Assembly: GCF_024713945.1 (NCBI RefSeq)
Contig: NW_027461516.1
Location: 25,728 to 89,727 of the forward strand
Source: Dermatophagoides farinae
Taxonomy: Eukaryota > Arthropoda > Arachnida > Sarcoptiformes > Pyroglyphidae
Direction: 5' to 3'
Length of the DNA: 64,000 nt
Position numbers and translations under genes: made by a program. The notes under the pieces were generated by a model. The model did no database searches. It was not told the origin of the DNA and was given only the letters and a program-made list of their open reading frames with translations. The first letter of the stretch is position 1. Every line of letters starts with the position of its first letter. Below are positions 1 to 13,122 of the stretch, in pieces.

Positions 1-908
1 ATCTTTTCGATTTTGTAGTATTCTGCATCGTTATTACATAATTCAGACGCGTCTGTCATCTTCACATTATTTAAAAAATTCTCCAAAGACCGGAGTCAAT
101 AGATTTTTTGGGTTCTGCCGCTGCAGGCATACTTCTTACACTGACAATGTCTAAAACTTCTCTGTCGACTTCGTCCTGCGAAGCAATCAAAAATAATTGT
201 CTAGACCGAAACGAGTAATACGCTGTTTCTTGATTTTTCAGAGAAAAACTTCAAAATAAATTTATTGGAACTATTGAATCAGATCGTCAATTTTTTGGTT
301 TTTGCACAAAACGCAGGATGCCAAATTTTAATAAGGAAATTGTTGTCAGTAAATTTTTCCAGCACGTATTCTGAAGAGCGAGAACAATTGTACTCGACAC
401 TACTATACTGTTTGTCAGAGTTAACGTAAAAAAGTTTTTACCTGCTCGCTGCGAATTTCCGTCAGGTTCGAGTCGTAAGAATAGAGTTCGCTAGAATATC
501 GTCTGAGTTAGCTTTATGAACTAGAATTTTCAAGCTTTTTTCCTGCACACAAAGCTGCCACTTTCGATTTAGACAAAGATTGAATTTCTATGCAGGAAAA
601 AAGCTGCTGAGTCGCAAACAGTCTAATTAAAAAATCAAGCGCCAATTTCTCTTTCTCGATGAGTTTGGGGTTGGCCTTGACATCGTGCTCACACGCCATT
701 TTTGAAACGGCCCCAAACTTGACGATTTCGTATTTGTTAGACTGTATTTCATCCTTGGTCAAATACAAAACCGAACTAGTGTCGTAATTGATAAGATCCA
801 GCGGGTCTAGTTTTTTGAAAAGCGCGTCGATTTCGCCGTGTCTGGTGGTGAAAACTCACTCAAAAACTTAAATTCAGCCAGCGATGAGCAAAAAGAACGA
901 ATATCCAT
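1..908 (-). CDS. unrecognised protein, 3' part cut by window edge
   Basis: Reading from an ATG at 908 leftwards, open blocks follow each other in different frames, so I read them as one gene with small indels. The clearest block (768 to 514) encodes a Lys/Leu/Glu-rich helical stretch that includes YLTKDEIQSNKYEIVKFG and LALDFLIRLFATQQLF. Weaker coding-like blocks continue to about 30, for example FRSRQLFLIASQDEVDREVL. The gene runs out of the window, so its C-terminus is missing. I do not recognise the family. It is tail-to-head with the Patched-like gene, whose stop is at 1067. The indels make the exact protein uncertain. Confidence 0.4.
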
Positions 909-1066
909 ATCATTATGTTCTTATATGTGGTAGAACAGATATTTATTTTTAATTCGACAATATTTAGTTTTTTAAAATTAATATTTAGTTATTTGTAAGT
1001 TGTATAAACGATATTTGAGCTTATAACTAAAATTACTATGCAACAAAATGAGCAGTCCGAGATTGT

Positions 1067-4000
1067 TCAATTGCTAATAGCAGACTGGAAATCTTCTGTA
1101 GAACAGGTTTGTAGTTCGTAGATTTTGAACAAAAGCTCTTTTATGTTTTTGAACGTTTTCTCTTGATCTTTTTTGTTATTGATCATGTGGCCGCCAAATT
1201 TAGACATCAGGGCGGGCAGGAAGATACTTCCGTTTATAAAAACCGAATATAATGACGAGTAGCGTCATGTGGAAGAAAGTTTTCAAAATGTAATATTCCC
1301 GGAAGTAGATGGGGCAAAAGCGTGACAGACGTGCTTAGAGCGCCGTGGAAAATGGGATTGCATATCAGCACTAGTGTTTCGATGGTTCTGTCTTTTGCAG
1401 TTATTCCCCAAGTGTGTGGGAATATGTGTGGATGACGTGTACAGTGTAATCGACGCTGAAACCAATGCTCAGAACGAGCAAAATCATGCTTAAGATGTTC
1501 AAATGGATGGAAAGATAAGCCATGAAGCCAAAGACTCCCAAATCAACAGATATGATCATGAATACTATGACAAGGACGTTAAACGTTCCTCGCAACAAGA
1601 AAACTGCTTACGATTACAATTGAAACAAAAGCCGTAATCATGCTAACGGCCGTGGTCGACCAGATGTTAATGTCTGTTTCGAAATACAGGAAGGTTTCCA
1701 TAAATGCAAAAACATGTGAACAGCGTTCGTTTGAGTGAGACGAGCGGATCTATTCCGGCACGCTTGTATATTTCATTGTAGCGAGGGTGTGGGGCGTCGC
1801 CTTTGGCTAGATGGGGAATCAGTTTGGTTGGATCAGACGGTTTTTTGTTGCGTTTGTGACTTAAGTTGCTTGAATCTGACGTTTGTAGCCAGCGCTGTTC
1901 AGAATTCCCGCTACTCTGAAGCGACTTTATCGAATCCACCAACATATCTTTGACTGTTTCATAACTTGATAAATGTTTTTTGTACTGCAGAGACCTAATA
2001 TCTGGCATTGTTTTCGTATCTGTTTTGTGATTTAAAATACTCCAGTCCTGAGAATAAGCGTTCATTATTTCTCGTAACTTTATCATGTAGCGGCTCTGTA
2101 CGTAAGAGTTTAAGAAATTGTAGTGGAACAACATCATCTTAAAAGCTTTCAAAGGTGGAATTACAGTTTTATCAGCAAGAACAATGTTGTTGTCACTTTC
2201 TTTTTCGTCTGCAAAGTGGAAGTGTTCTCTTAAATGACGGCCAATTATCCCGACTCTGAGCCAAATGTTAAGCTGTGTATAGTAGATGGTTCTTCTTTCT
2301 TCAGATGTTTTTCCAGCTAAGATCTTGTGAGCGTTCTCCTGTAAGAAGAGAGTCATTCCGTTCGTTACATCCTGTGTGTCAGCTAAATTACGCAAGCTTC
2401 TGTCAAGCTCGAGAGTCGCATGAATTGTGTCTTTTTCCCACATCAAAATTTCACCAAGACTGTTATAGTATTTATCCATGTTTTCAATTGAACTAGTAAT
2501 TCCGGGTACTGAACTGTCTACAGCTGCTTTGTTACACACGCCATAATCGTTTCTGTTAAAGGTGTCTATCCATCTGGGGGTCGACTACATACTCTTCGAA
2601 AATATCATCAAATGGCGTCCCTAATTTTCTAGTGTATCTGTTTTCGACCCCACTCAACTCCGCTGTATTAGTAGAAAGATCAGATGATTCACTAGCTTTT
2701 AAGTTTGGAGGCTGGTTTTTATCATTAGGAAATTGAGTCTGATATTGGTTTTTCTTTAATAATTTAGGAGCTGTAATAATAACTTCTGTTTGTTGCGGAA
2801 ACAGCTGAATCTTGCTATGTGATAAATCAAACGCTTCACGTAGGTAACTGTCTGGTGGTGTTAAATGTTCCAAATCCAATCCTGCTGATAAATAAAATAT
2901 TCCCAATACTAACGAGAGCATTAAATACAATCCAAAGATAACTAAAATGAAACTCGTTACTTTTTTACTCTGAAACAACGGGCCTAAATGCCGTAGTATA
3001 AACAAATGCGTTTTTCTACCTTTTGTCCCTTCAGGTTCTGCTGAAATATGTAGAGCACCTTCTACTATGACAGATAATTTATTAAGAGATGCATTTGAAA
3101 GCTCGATAAACTCTTTTCTTGTTTCGGATGACGTAGAGTCCAATGTATTTTTAGTTAAAATTCGATCTATAGCGCTTATTGATAAATTTCCGCTATTAAT
3201 GTTTACAGAATCATAACTAACGGTGGATGAATAACGTCGTATGTTATTTGCAACTTCCATATTGTTGTTTTCAGAATTCATAACAGACCTACCGCTATCC
3301 GTATTTTGCGTTTTTCGTCTTTTTTTCTCTGAAAGTATCGAGTTTCGCAATTTAGTTAATGTCCATTGAATAGTTGCAACTTCAAACATTGTTCGAGAGT
3401 TCATAAACTTTTTTCTTAAATCGCTAATATCAAAAAGATATCTGCTTTCATTTTCAGAACGATACCCCTCAGGATTATTTGAATCAATAGACATCATACT
3501 AGTGTCAATCACAACATCAGGTAATTCATATTCTCGGTTATTTTCATTATCCGGCAATCTTGGTTGATTAGAATTAATACTATATATTGGCACAGGATTA
3601 CTTCTTGAATGTCGAGCTCTTTCTCTTAACCAAATTTTGTAGCTATCTATAGTCAATCTTGAAAATCGCAAACGAGCTAATAAGCGATCTGGCAAAAACC
3701 AAATTCGCCCTTGACTTTCAGCTTTTGCTTCAAGGCACAAGATAGGATAGAAAAATATAATATTAAATATAAATCCTCCTAATAATCCAAAAGACGTGAT
3801 AATACAAAAATTCCTAATTGCCGTGTATGGACCTATAGCTCCGACAACAAATGATACAATACTAGTTAACGTTGTGATAAATAATGCTATGCATGATTCA
3901 GCTAAGGCGTTCTGACAGCGTAGTTTTGGATTCTTTGTAAATGTAAAACCTAAAGTGTAAAAAATTTAACACAACAAAAGTATTATCCAGCCCGATTGCT

Positions 4001-5172
4001 AAAACTAAAAACGGCGTAGCGTGCATAGTAGGCGTATGTTTTAATCCAAAAGCATAACATATTCCAGCACCTGCAGCAAATCCTAACAAAGCACTAACAG
4101 CACCCATTATACCACAGATCGATTTACTTCGAACATAATTCTTAGTACGATTAACTAGAGCCATATAAAGAAATATCAATATCACAGCTGCTGCATAATC
4201 AAAAACTAAACGTTTATCAAAATTTGTTGTTCTAGTAAGTTCATCTTGCCATGATCTTTGAGCATTGACTATAATATTAAAGTTTTTAAACTGATCGTAA
4301 TCTTTATATTTTTTAGCAACCAAACGTTCTGCATCCTTTTTCTCTTCTTTCTTAGTAAATAGGTTCAAAATTCTATTAACCAAAGTATTTACAATGCCAG
4401 CGTCATAATTTGGATTAACACCAGAATTATGTGAGTACGGCTTTATATCTTCATTTATGAATCTAATAAGTTCCCCTTCCCATTCGTAACTGTGACGAGC
4501 TTTTTCTGGGTGATTAGAAGTTTCAAAAATTATTAAAAAACCAGTTGCACTTGTAACACGCACTATACCAGATGGCATTTCAATAATTTCAGGTTGAATC
4601 ATTGCTAAATCAGCTTTCACAATTTTGTTATTGATGACATTAGGGATATAAGGCCATTGTCTGGTACTAATTTGATTACCAAATAGATTTTCTTTGGCAT
4701 ACATATCTAAAGCGCTTCGAACTACACAATCGGATTGATCCATATCACCAAACTGCATTTGTTGCCGGTAACATATTTCTGAGTAATTGATTTCGGGGTT
4801 TGAAGGAATTGTTAAATCATTTGAGATGTAATCTACAAGGGATTTCAGTTTCCCTAATGATTCTTTCGTTAACACATTAGAATTGTCCGAGCTGATTAAA
4901 AATAACATATTAATCCTCGGTGGAGCTCCAAAGATAGCCGCTTGCTTTGCAAGATCAGATCTACTCTGACTTATCGGCATGGCATAAAGCACATCTGCAC
5001 GATTTTCAAACTTTATAGTAAATAAAAAACCTCCAAGCAAAGCAGCCGTTAACAACGAGCTGATAATGTATCGTTTAGGTGAATCGAATATTTTACCTCC
5101 AATGAAAAAAAAAAGCTTCCTAAAATTCCGAAGTAACTTCGCTTTATGGTCTGAAAAACTCATATTCGACAA
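1067..5172 (-). CDS. Patched/RND-family sterol-sensing-domain transporter
   Basis: About 1,360 residues spread over several frame blocks (5172-3898, 3740-2556, 2539-1667, 1598-1067). The N-terminal membrane segment near residues 25-45 is followed by a large extracytoplasmic loop. A sterol-sensing-type bundle comes next, with the RND signature AIGLDNTFVVLNFLHF, and SFVVGAIGPYTAIRNFC follows after the first frame break. A second, C-terminal bundle carries SIGFSVDYTVHVIHTYS, the duplicated RND motif, then a typical last helix (GSIFLPALMSKFGG). The two-bundle architecture and length fit Patched-related proteins, which exist in apicomplexans as PTCH/PTR proteins and are thought to move lipid or sterol in the plasma membrane. 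The frame breaks fall in homopolymers, such as the run of G at 2576-2580 and a T run near 3937, and are probably assembly errors. Substrate is unknown. Confidence 0.8.
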
Positions 5173-5338
5173 TTGAATGGTTTAGCTTTAAAATATTCTT
5201 TGTGCTTTCGTGATCAAGACCGTATAGTCTCGCGCATAACTTTTTATTATTTCTTCTATTCAATTAATATATCATTGCTATAAATCCACACACTTCATTT
5301 TTTTAGAAGTCCACAATCCTCATAAAAAATAATCAAAC

Positions 5339-7122
5339 ATGTCTGTTGTTTCTTTACTTAATGGAATACTCACAAACGATAATGCAGCATCCATTTGTAA
5401 GTTCCTAACGAACCTAATTTAATAGCTGAGATCGCTCAATGTAACGTGAATGTGTTAGGAATGTGCTGTTACGTCAAAAACTATTGTCACCCTTTGGCAA
5501 ACTGCATTAGTACGCCAAACGTAAGTAAAACTAGATTTTAAATTTTAAGTAGCCAAAAAACATCGTGGACATTCTCTCTACAATGCCTCGTTGCCAATGC
5601 ACTCCTGGATACAGAGGAGACGGTAAAGTATCAGGAACAGGATGTATTAATATTGATGAGTGTAAAGAAGGGTTGGCAAATTGCTCTGATATTTGTATCG
5701 ATCTATCACCAGGATATAAGTGTGACTGTAAACCAGGGTATCAATTAGATAAGGACGGGAGAACCTGTGTTGATATCAATGAATGTCTCAACAATACTTC
5801 TCAATGTTCTCACAAATGTGTTAACACAGAAGGAGGCTACCACTGTGCTTGTTTTCCAGGCTATGAACTTCAACCTGATGGAAAAACTTGTTTAGATATT
5901 AATGAGTGTGAATCAGTCAACTTAAGTGGTTATTCAGTTTGCCAGTTCGATGAGCTTTGCATCAATACAGCAGGTTCATTTTATTGTGGTTGTCCTAAAG
6001 GTTTTAAACCCAACGGAAAACAAGTGTGAAGATATTGATGAATGTATTGATTTTAATGAAAAACCTTGTCCTAATAGTGCTTATTATGATCAATTCAAAA
6101 ATTTAAAACAATCACAAATTTGTCAAAACGTTTACGGCGGACACCTCTGTATGTGTAACAATGACATGGATTTTCAACTCGACCCCCGCTATCCGTTTCA
6201 TGAAGAACCCATTGTAGAATTATATGCATTGATTAAAGACATCCCGTTAGATGATCTACAGTACCTCATTAAAAATATGACTCTGCAAGATCAAAAGATA
6301 TGGTACAAAAAAAACGCAGAGATATCTATCCAACCATCATGACCAAGAGACAGAAAGCCAGCAACATCATTTAGGTTTAGAAAAACTGAAGAAACGAAAC
6401 CATTTACTGATGTTGCATAATGCAAAACTCAAATGTGAGAAAACTAATCTTTGTAATCCAGATTATGATCGGTGTCTGTCTGAAGCGACGTGCCAACCTG
6501 AACAAAATATATACAAATGTAAATGTAATGATAAGTCTATTGATTATTACACACAGCCTATTGGATGCGACAAAGGAACACTAATAGAACCAAGTGAACT
6601 TAACTTATCTTTCCGATCTCAGCTTAACAATAAAAAAGAAAACCTACATGACTCTAACAGCATTCCGAAAATAAATAAAAATAGTAGCAAGCTTTCAAAT
6701 AACCTTTTTATTGTTGGTGAAAATCTATCTTGCTTAGATGATTTCCATTTGTGTCCTTTAAACGCAATGTGTAAAGAAAATTATTTGAATTTGCAATGTT
6801 ATTGCCCTAGAAACAAAAAACTTTCAACCGAAATAATTCCTCCCATTGAATATAAACGAGTCGTTCTCGGGAAATTGGCCGCTATGAGCGACGATGAAAT
6901 TCGTATTATTGTCAGTCACACCCATTGGATGGAATATTGAAAATGCTATATCTATCAAGATACAGATTTTCGGATGATACGAAAAAAAAAGTTGATTGGA
7001 AAAGCACTAGCCGTATTGAAGTCCTGCTTGAAAAAAACTCATATCCGAATTGCACTAGAAAAGATATATTTGAAATAATTGAAAGTTCAATTAAAACTAT
7101 TTATCGCAATGTTTGTAATTGA
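5339..7122 (+). CDS. calcium-binding EGF-repeat surface/secreted protein
   Basis: ATG at 5339, then two tiny introns, 5397-5425 (29 nt) and 5521-5552 (32 nt), both beginning GTAAGT and ending TAG. Joining exons 58+95 nt preserves frame into the EGF region. At least four Cys-rich EGF modules follow, with Ca-binding starts of the type DINEC / DIDEC and closing motifs like GYHCACFPGYELQPDGKTC. Two further Cys-poor modules lie at 6440-6800. The C-terminal part (about 6850-7122) is helical and has no Cys pattern. Frames change at 6017-6020 (A run), near 6330 and near 6930, so this is one gene with indels. Such proteins act as adhesins or extracellular scaffolds; in coccidia, Ca-binding EGF proteins occur in micronemes. 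No clear signal peptide is seen at the chosen start, so an upstream exon may be missing. Confidence 0.7.
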
Positions 7123-7151
7123 GCTTTAATTTCTATGATTTTATAAGCACA

Positions 7152-7934
7152 TTAAGAACGTCCAACAAACTTTTTAATCGATCCAACGAGATCCAATATA
7201 ATTTCAAAACTTTCATTGCCTTCCGTCATGGAATCATACATTGCTTCAACCATATCTGAATCTCTGCCAATTCCTTGGTATCTGGAAACATCAGGTATTG
7301 ATAGTTCTTCAACGGAGTTTTCTTTTTTATTTTTTGTCACATCCAAACTAGTCTTGAGCTGCGCACGTTCGAATTCAGCGTCAAAGTCGAACTCAGAATC
7401 AGAAGCGTCAAAATCTTCGTCTTTTAATACATTTGCAGCTTCATTATAAAAAATTGGTTCTGATATGTCTGAAGCTTCCTCATAGTTATTTTGAAGTACG
7501 CTAAAATCCGTAAGTTTTAGTAATTTTTCTTCGTCTGAATTTACAAAACATTCGTAAAGTTGATTTATATACTCTTTATATAGTTTTGCTTTTTTAGAAG
7601 TGTAATCTATTGGTTTTTGTAAATTAAAAAATTTATCGGCAAGGTTATTTCCGCCTAAATCTAAACGAACGGCCTCTTCTTTTTTCAGTGGATCAAGATC
7701 TAAAGATCTGATAAAAGAATACGAAACCCCTATGTCTCGATGCTTGCCTGCACACTCTAAACAGAGCAAAATACCGAATGTCACAGAACACCATTTAGGA
7801 GACTTAAGACCACAATCAAAACAAACGTTATTACCCGGCTTGTTTGTAATATACTTCACAAACTTTATTAGGTCTGATTCAAGTAATAATCCTTTTTCGT
7901 CTGTTTTTACTTCATTTGTCGCGAAAAAACTCAT
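7152..7934 (-). CDS. ArfGAP zinc-finger protein (Glo3/ArfGAP2-3 type)
   Basis: Intact 260-residue frame. The ArfGAP zinc finger spans roughly residues 20-130: CFDCGLKSPKW, then CLECAGKHRDIGVSYSFIRS, giving the C-x2-C-x16-C-x2-C pattern. The HR pair just after the finger supplies the catalytic arginine finger. After the domain comes an acidic Ser/Asp-rich tail, with DFDASDSEFDFDAEFE near residue 180. The family stimulates GTP hydrolysis on Arf and so drives COPI coat release at the Golgi. The region after the GAP domain is short compared with yeast Glo3 (about 490 residues). The gene is convergent with the EGF gene, with about 30 bp between stops. Assignment to the GAP family is firm; the subfamily is a guess from the finger spacing and tail. 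Confidence 0.85.
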   Translation of the reverse strand: MSFFATNEVKTDEKGLLLESDLIKFVKYITNKPGNNVCFDCGLKSPKWCSVTFGILLCLECAGKHRDIGVSYSFIRSLDLDPLKKEEAVRLDLGGNNLADKFFNLQKPIDYTSKKAKLYKEYINQLYECFVNSDEEKLLKLTDFSVLQNNYEEASDISEPIFYNEAANVLKDEDFDASDSEFDFDAEFERAQLKTSLDVTKNKKENSVEELSIPDVSRYQGIGRDSDMVEAMYDSMTEGNESFEIILDLVGSIKKFVGRS

Positions 7935-8149
7935 ATTACAATTAATTGGCTTGAAAGGCGATTTTGGCTATAAAAAAATTTATTTGATTTAATCTTCAAT
8001 AAGCAATTATTCAAGTTGACGATTTTGATTTTCTCAAAACCCGTAATTAGTGCTTTTAGGCAATTTAAACTGCTTTACTTAGTACCATGATTTTTTCAAA
8101 ATTAAATTTGGAATTCTTAAAATCAGATTAACAGCCAAACACCGTTAAA

Positions 8150-10929
8150 ATGAATGAACCTGATAAAATATTCAGTGAAACTTTGTTTGACGACATCAAC
8201 CAGTATATTAATGAAAGATTAGCCAATGGCGAAAGTGAACACATAGATCTTCCCAACCAATCTTTTCCTTTGAATTTAGAATTAGAGATAGCAACTATCA
8301 TTAATAATACTTACGAAGGTTTTCCGTTCGCTATAAAAATATTAGATAATTTTTGCAAAGATCTGGAATATGTTATTTACAACAATGACTTAATAACATC
8401 GTTAAAAAACGAAGGGCACATCGTTGACATTATTTGTGACATGATCAAATATGAATACAACGATGACGCTTTAAACGAATACTTATTGCTAACTTCTTCA
8501 ACGAAATCGCCTCTTTTTTATTACGATCTATTCACCTCAAACAAGTTTATAGAGACAGCCTACCAATTATATGAAGCAAACAAACAAAGTAATTTTCTCA
8601 ATTACTTTATTCATGATTGTGCTAATTACAACCAGTTAGGATTGGCTGAACGTAATTTACCCGGTTTTACCGACGTATCGCATTATGACATTTATATAAG
8701 CACTTATCAAGAACTTTTAGCTAGAGTTTTTTTTGAACGAAGATAAACTTTTTCATTTACAAAATTTTGCAAATCATATTTGCACTTCAGAAGTTAATTT
8801 TATTTATGGTCAAGCACTTTTAATTTCTTTATATAATCATTCAAACAAGTTTTCATACGTTAAATTTATTATTAATTATTGTTACAAAGAATTGAGGAAA
8901 ACTCGCAAGCAGCTAGCTACTTCAGTAAAGATAATTGATTCTTTCACGTTAACTTGTTTTGATAATTTGGCTCATAATCTCAAAGTTTTACAAACTAACT
9001 ATCATTACGAAACGACAGACGAGTATTTTAAACTTCTAGAGAGTTTTTACAAAAAGATTATAGATGTTTTACAAAAATTGTGCGAAAATAAAAAAATTCT
9101 AACGTTGAATGAATCAGATTTGTTCAAGCCTGCCGAAAAAATTTACCAAACGACGAATCCGGATTTAAATTTTTCAATACCCAAGTATTTAATCAAAATT
9201 GAAAACGATTTAAAGAATAAACCAGCCGATACATTTAGCTCATCATCAAATTCAAATGGCTATGAATATTTTTCTAACGGTTCAATAACAGACGATGAAA
9301 AGCATGATATTTTGAAAGAGGACTGTATTGAATGGTCAACTGGAAATAAGAAAGACAACATTGGTGTGTTATGGGATTATCCGAGTGTGAGCCAAATGGA
9401 TTTTCAAGACCATCTCAAGCAAGAAGATTCTTTTTCGGATGAATATAAGAAATATCTTAAATGTCTGAGTTCTCCTGTGGACGACATTCGAAGTACTTCT
9501 TTACTTAGTGAGTTATTCACAATTTATTTGAACATATGTAACACATCTAGTGATGAAAAACCAAATATCAATGACATTGTAGTAATGTTGAAAACTATTA
9601 TACTTCTCGCCATTAGTAATGAATACGAACTAATATATGAGCATATCAAACAACATTATCAAGAATCAAGTCAATACCTAAACGGGTTTGCAAACGAAGC
9701 TTTTGACGACTTAAACAACAAAGAAGATCAGTTTACTTATGAACTAAGCGAACTCGAAGAATTAGTCACCAAAGATAGTAGAAAATCAGAAACAGAGGTT
9801 TCTCAGATTTCTAATTCAAATCTAAACAAACTTAATTCGTCACATGAAGAGTAAGTTTAACGCTAAATACCCATATTAGACTAAAAATAAAATGCTACCA
9901 AGAAATTAAAGAAAACTCGAACTATTTAAACATGGTATCGAAAAAATTAAAAACTGTTGATGCAAAAAGAAGATCTAAGCACAGGCGGCAGACATTATCG
10001 AATTCTAATTCGAATCTCGTTGTTAATTTTGCCTCGATGGTACAAAATTTACGTCTCAAGCCGCACTCGTTAAAAAACTTTGTTAAACTTGAGCTTTTGA
10101 CGGAAATGTTTAATAATATGACCTTATGCATGAAAAGCTATACGGAAACAGTGATAAACGAATTATTGTTCTTTTCAAATAATTACAATAAGATACTGAA
10201 TGATGCAGAAAAGTTTGATGAAACTACAGTGGCACACATACTATCTAATTGTCATTCTTCTTATAGTGGATTTGTAATAACAAAACTTGTTTTTGCAATT
10301 TTATCTACCCTGATTGCATCTAACACAAATTACCGTTCTAAATTCTCGTTAATAAAGAAAACATTACTATTTATCGGTATCAATTTTCCAGAAACTAGGT
10401 GTGAAATCATTGATTCAATTCAGTGTTTTATCCAGTCTATTCCAAGATACAGAAATATCATGAAGACAAACGTTTCACAAATCGAAATAGAACTTGTTTC
10501 GGTTTTATTGGCTTTTTGAGTTTAAACACCACTGAGATCCAGTTACACGGAGACAAAATATTTCCTACACTGTCGACCAAAACTTATTATCAAGAACATG
10601 ACTTCGTTGTCATTTCAAGATTATCTTTAGCTTTAGTCCACTTAGTGACATTTTTTAGTACTAAGTGTTTTTTGTATATTACAGAACATTTAATAAAATT
10701 AAGTCATTCCTACTTAGAAGAACAATTGGTTTCTATTTTAAGTACGTTTATACTTAAGATCAAAGAATATATTGCTTTACTCGAGCCAGATAATGCAAGC
10801 GAAGAACTAAGTAAAAATCTAAAAATCATATCTCTCAACTTAAACGAACAGAAAGATATAAAAAATAAGCTGAATTACATGCTAGAGATGCAAATGTACG
10901 ATCCGGTATGTGCTAAACATATCCACTAA
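8150..10929 (+). CDS. large alpha-helical protein of unknown family
   Basis: One gene of about 900 residues, seen as four blocks. Frames 8150-8746 and 8733-9854 join across an eight-T run at 8727-8734. The 9854 stop is removed by a 29-nt GTAAGT...TAG intron at 9851-9879, which restores frame into 9932-10519. That block joins 10423-10929 across a T run at 10513-10517. The protein is helical, rich in Leu/Ile/Asn, and has an acidic Ser/Asp linker around 9230-9480 and a short basic patch at about 9960 (DAKRRSKHRR). The helix pattern suggests a HEAT/ARM-like scaffold, but I see no motif that names it. No signal peptide or membrane segment is evident. It diverges from the ArfGAP gene across 215 bp. 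Confidence 0.6.
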
Positions 10930-10966
10930 TGCAATAAGTTGATTTAATACTTATTCAATGCAGAAA

Positions 10967-12160
10967 TTAATACTTTATGCGTATTTCATTTTTTTTTGAT
11001 AATTCATTCTCAAGCTGTTTGATTTTATTGATGAAATAGTCGATTTGAATTTGATCTTTGATTCGTTGATTTTCGAATTTTTCAATGTACTGTTCCTTGT
11101 CAGTGTTATCTAGTTCGAAATACGAAATGTTTTGCAGCTTGATTTTGAGTTTTCCATGGCGTCTGTGAACTTGCAACTGATGTATCGAGGACTGGACTCC
11201 AGCAGTTATCAAAAAAGACTGACAAATACTTGAAATAACGACGAATTTCGGGTTTCCACAATCTGCTGATTTCTTTTTCCTTAAAAAAGCTGTTCGTTCA
11301 ACATATTGATTTGCAACTGAGACACATTAAGCATTTTCATTAACACGAAACGCTGGTTTTCCAAAGTTAGCGCAGAATCAAGGGTAACCTCATTTTTTAA
11401 TTTACTCTGAGCTTTGAAAGGATCAGTATCGACAACCATCTCGTATTTCAAAAGCTCGTTTTGGCTGTCCAGTAACCGTTGATACATCTCATCACGCTGT
11501 TTTATCAAGATATTTATTCTTTCTTCTAAGAATTTGTATGTACACCCTTGCAAATTTGACTCGATCGCTTCCAAAATGTAAGACAAAGCTTGCGAACACT
11601 GGCAGTCTGAAACAAACAAATTTTTTACAGTTTGCTGATCAAACAAATGTTCTACGGCTAGTTTTCCGGTTACATTTGCATTGTTTGCAGTTAAATAGAT
11701 TCTCATCCTTGCGTTTTCCCGTAGTAATAATTTATATTTTTTTTCCAACACAATGTACTCGTTTGAATTTTTTATACTCATGCTCTGTTTTATGTCTTGG
11801 TTTGAATAGCGTACATCCGAAACAACGTCACGTTCCAAAAAAAGTGGGTTGTTGTTAGTTGAGTTTTTTATTTTCAATTGGTTGATTTCAGACTTCAGTT
11901 CGTTAATGATAGCTTGAATACCGCGATGCTTTTAAAATCAAATTGCAGGTTTTTTCAATATCCCAATCTTCGTCTAAATCTGAGTCGTAGTCTTGTTTAA
12001 TCACATTATTTACTGAAACACTTGATGTAATCACTTCTTCTACATCAGAACAATCATCTCTAACGGAACTCTGAGAAAATCCGTAGTAATTCGTATTTTT
12101 TAACTCATGAGAAAATGAATTTAATTCAGACTCTTTGTTTGCGGCAAAACTCACAGAATT
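10967..12160 (-). CDS. coiled-coil protein, function unknown
   Basis: Three frame blocks (12154-11903, 11877-11281, 11212-10967) read as one gene once single-base breaks near 11930, 11282 and 11215 are allowed. Bridging residues such as AIINELKSEINQLKIKN and EISRLWKPEIRRYF support continuity. The first block is acidic (QDYDSDLDEDWDIEKTC). The rest is heptad-like coiled coil, including KFLEERINILIKQRDEMYQRLL and IDYFINKIKQLENELSKKN. No ATG is visible at the 5' end; the open frame extends upstream to about 12240 with residues GKRERSLALAKEFSELK, so the true start lies in a further exon or behind another break. Convergent with the helical gene (about 40 bp). Family not recognised; a structural or cytoskeletal role is only a possibility. 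Confidence 0.5.
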
Positions 12161-12362
12161 ACTGTTTTTATTGTATACTTTTAATTCACTGAATTCTTTT
12201 GCTAAGGCTAGACTTCTTTCTCTCTTACCTGGACAAATACCTATAATAAAATGTTATTTACTAACATACTTTCAATATTCGAATCAAAACCAACTTGCAT
12301 TACTTTTATACAATATACACAGGCTTAGTAAACTTTTCATTTTAGGGTGCATGATCATTTAG

Positions 12363-12835
12363 TGTCTTTTTTTGTTATTCGTCATTTTGTTCTTTATATT
12401 TAACTTAACTATCTTTAATATTTACGCGTAATAAATAACCGAATATAGATCCCAAGACAGTTTATGTTTTAGTAAGCATATCAGCTACTGATAACAATGT
12501 AACACAATGAATCATAGTTTTAAATAATTATGTCACCGTACTTATTGTCAAATATTCGTTAAATCAAAAAAAAAAAACCATAAAAACGCGTTAATTGACC
12601 AATTGTATACAAGCGTATGTATTGATATTCTCATATAACAAGGATTAAACGTTGTTAACTACTTATCAATTTATACAACTTATACACAATCTATTCAAAA
12701 AAATAGTTTTTTATCTAATTTAATGCTCTAATCAATTATATTGTTATTTAGGCTCTAGTAACATCAAACACACTAATATCTCATGATTTTACAGTAATAC
12801 AGTAGTAATATATAATTTTTATAAAAATGTAAAAA
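12363..12835. other. AT-rich intergenic stretch before the 5S array
   Basis: Very AT-rich sequence with no convincing reading frame, tRNA or repeat. The last 50 bases (about 12780-12835) resemble a decayed copy of the 5S spacer, with an A-rich run that serves as the T-run terminator of the first 5S copy on the minus strand. Confidence 0.6.
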
Positions 12836-12954
12836 GTCGACAACACCTTGGGATTCCCGAGCGGTCCCCCAGCTCAGTACTAACCAGGCCTTAAGTTGCT
12901 TGCGTTCAGAGTTCTGATGGGATCTGCGACTTTCAACTTAGTATGGTCGTCAAC
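12836..12954 (-). rRNA. 5S ribosomal RNA, copy 1
   Basis: On the minus strand the 119-nt transcript begins GUUGACGACCAUAC and ends GGUGUUGUCGAC. Nine bases at each end pair to form helix I (with two G-U pairs). The middle carries the conserved GGCCUGGUUAGUACU and GGGGGACCGC...GGGAAUCCC elements of 5S rRNA, including the box A/box C control regions used by TFIIIA and Pol III. Five T residues follow the 3' end on the minus strand, a normal Pol III terminator. Confidence 0.93.
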
Positions 12955-13122
12955 AATAATGTGAGTTTTATTCTCTTTGATAATATGTATTTAGCCAATC
13001 TGCTAATAACCACGCACTAATTTTTCAACTTAATTTTAAAAATCCAAAAAAACTAATTCTTTATATTTTTGTATAATTAATATTTTACATCCAAAAAATA
13101 ATAATTTTATAACATTTAAAAA

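Noticed and set aside
430-520. GGTTCGAGTCGTAAG near 466 as a tRNA T-arm
   Set aside because: No matching acceptor, D or anticodon arms within 90 bp; the sequence lies in a coding-like block. No tRNA was found anywhere in the window.
12135-12362. 75-codon plus-strand frame near 12.2 kb
   Set aside because: Overlaps the coiled-coil gene on the other strand and has no supporting motif.
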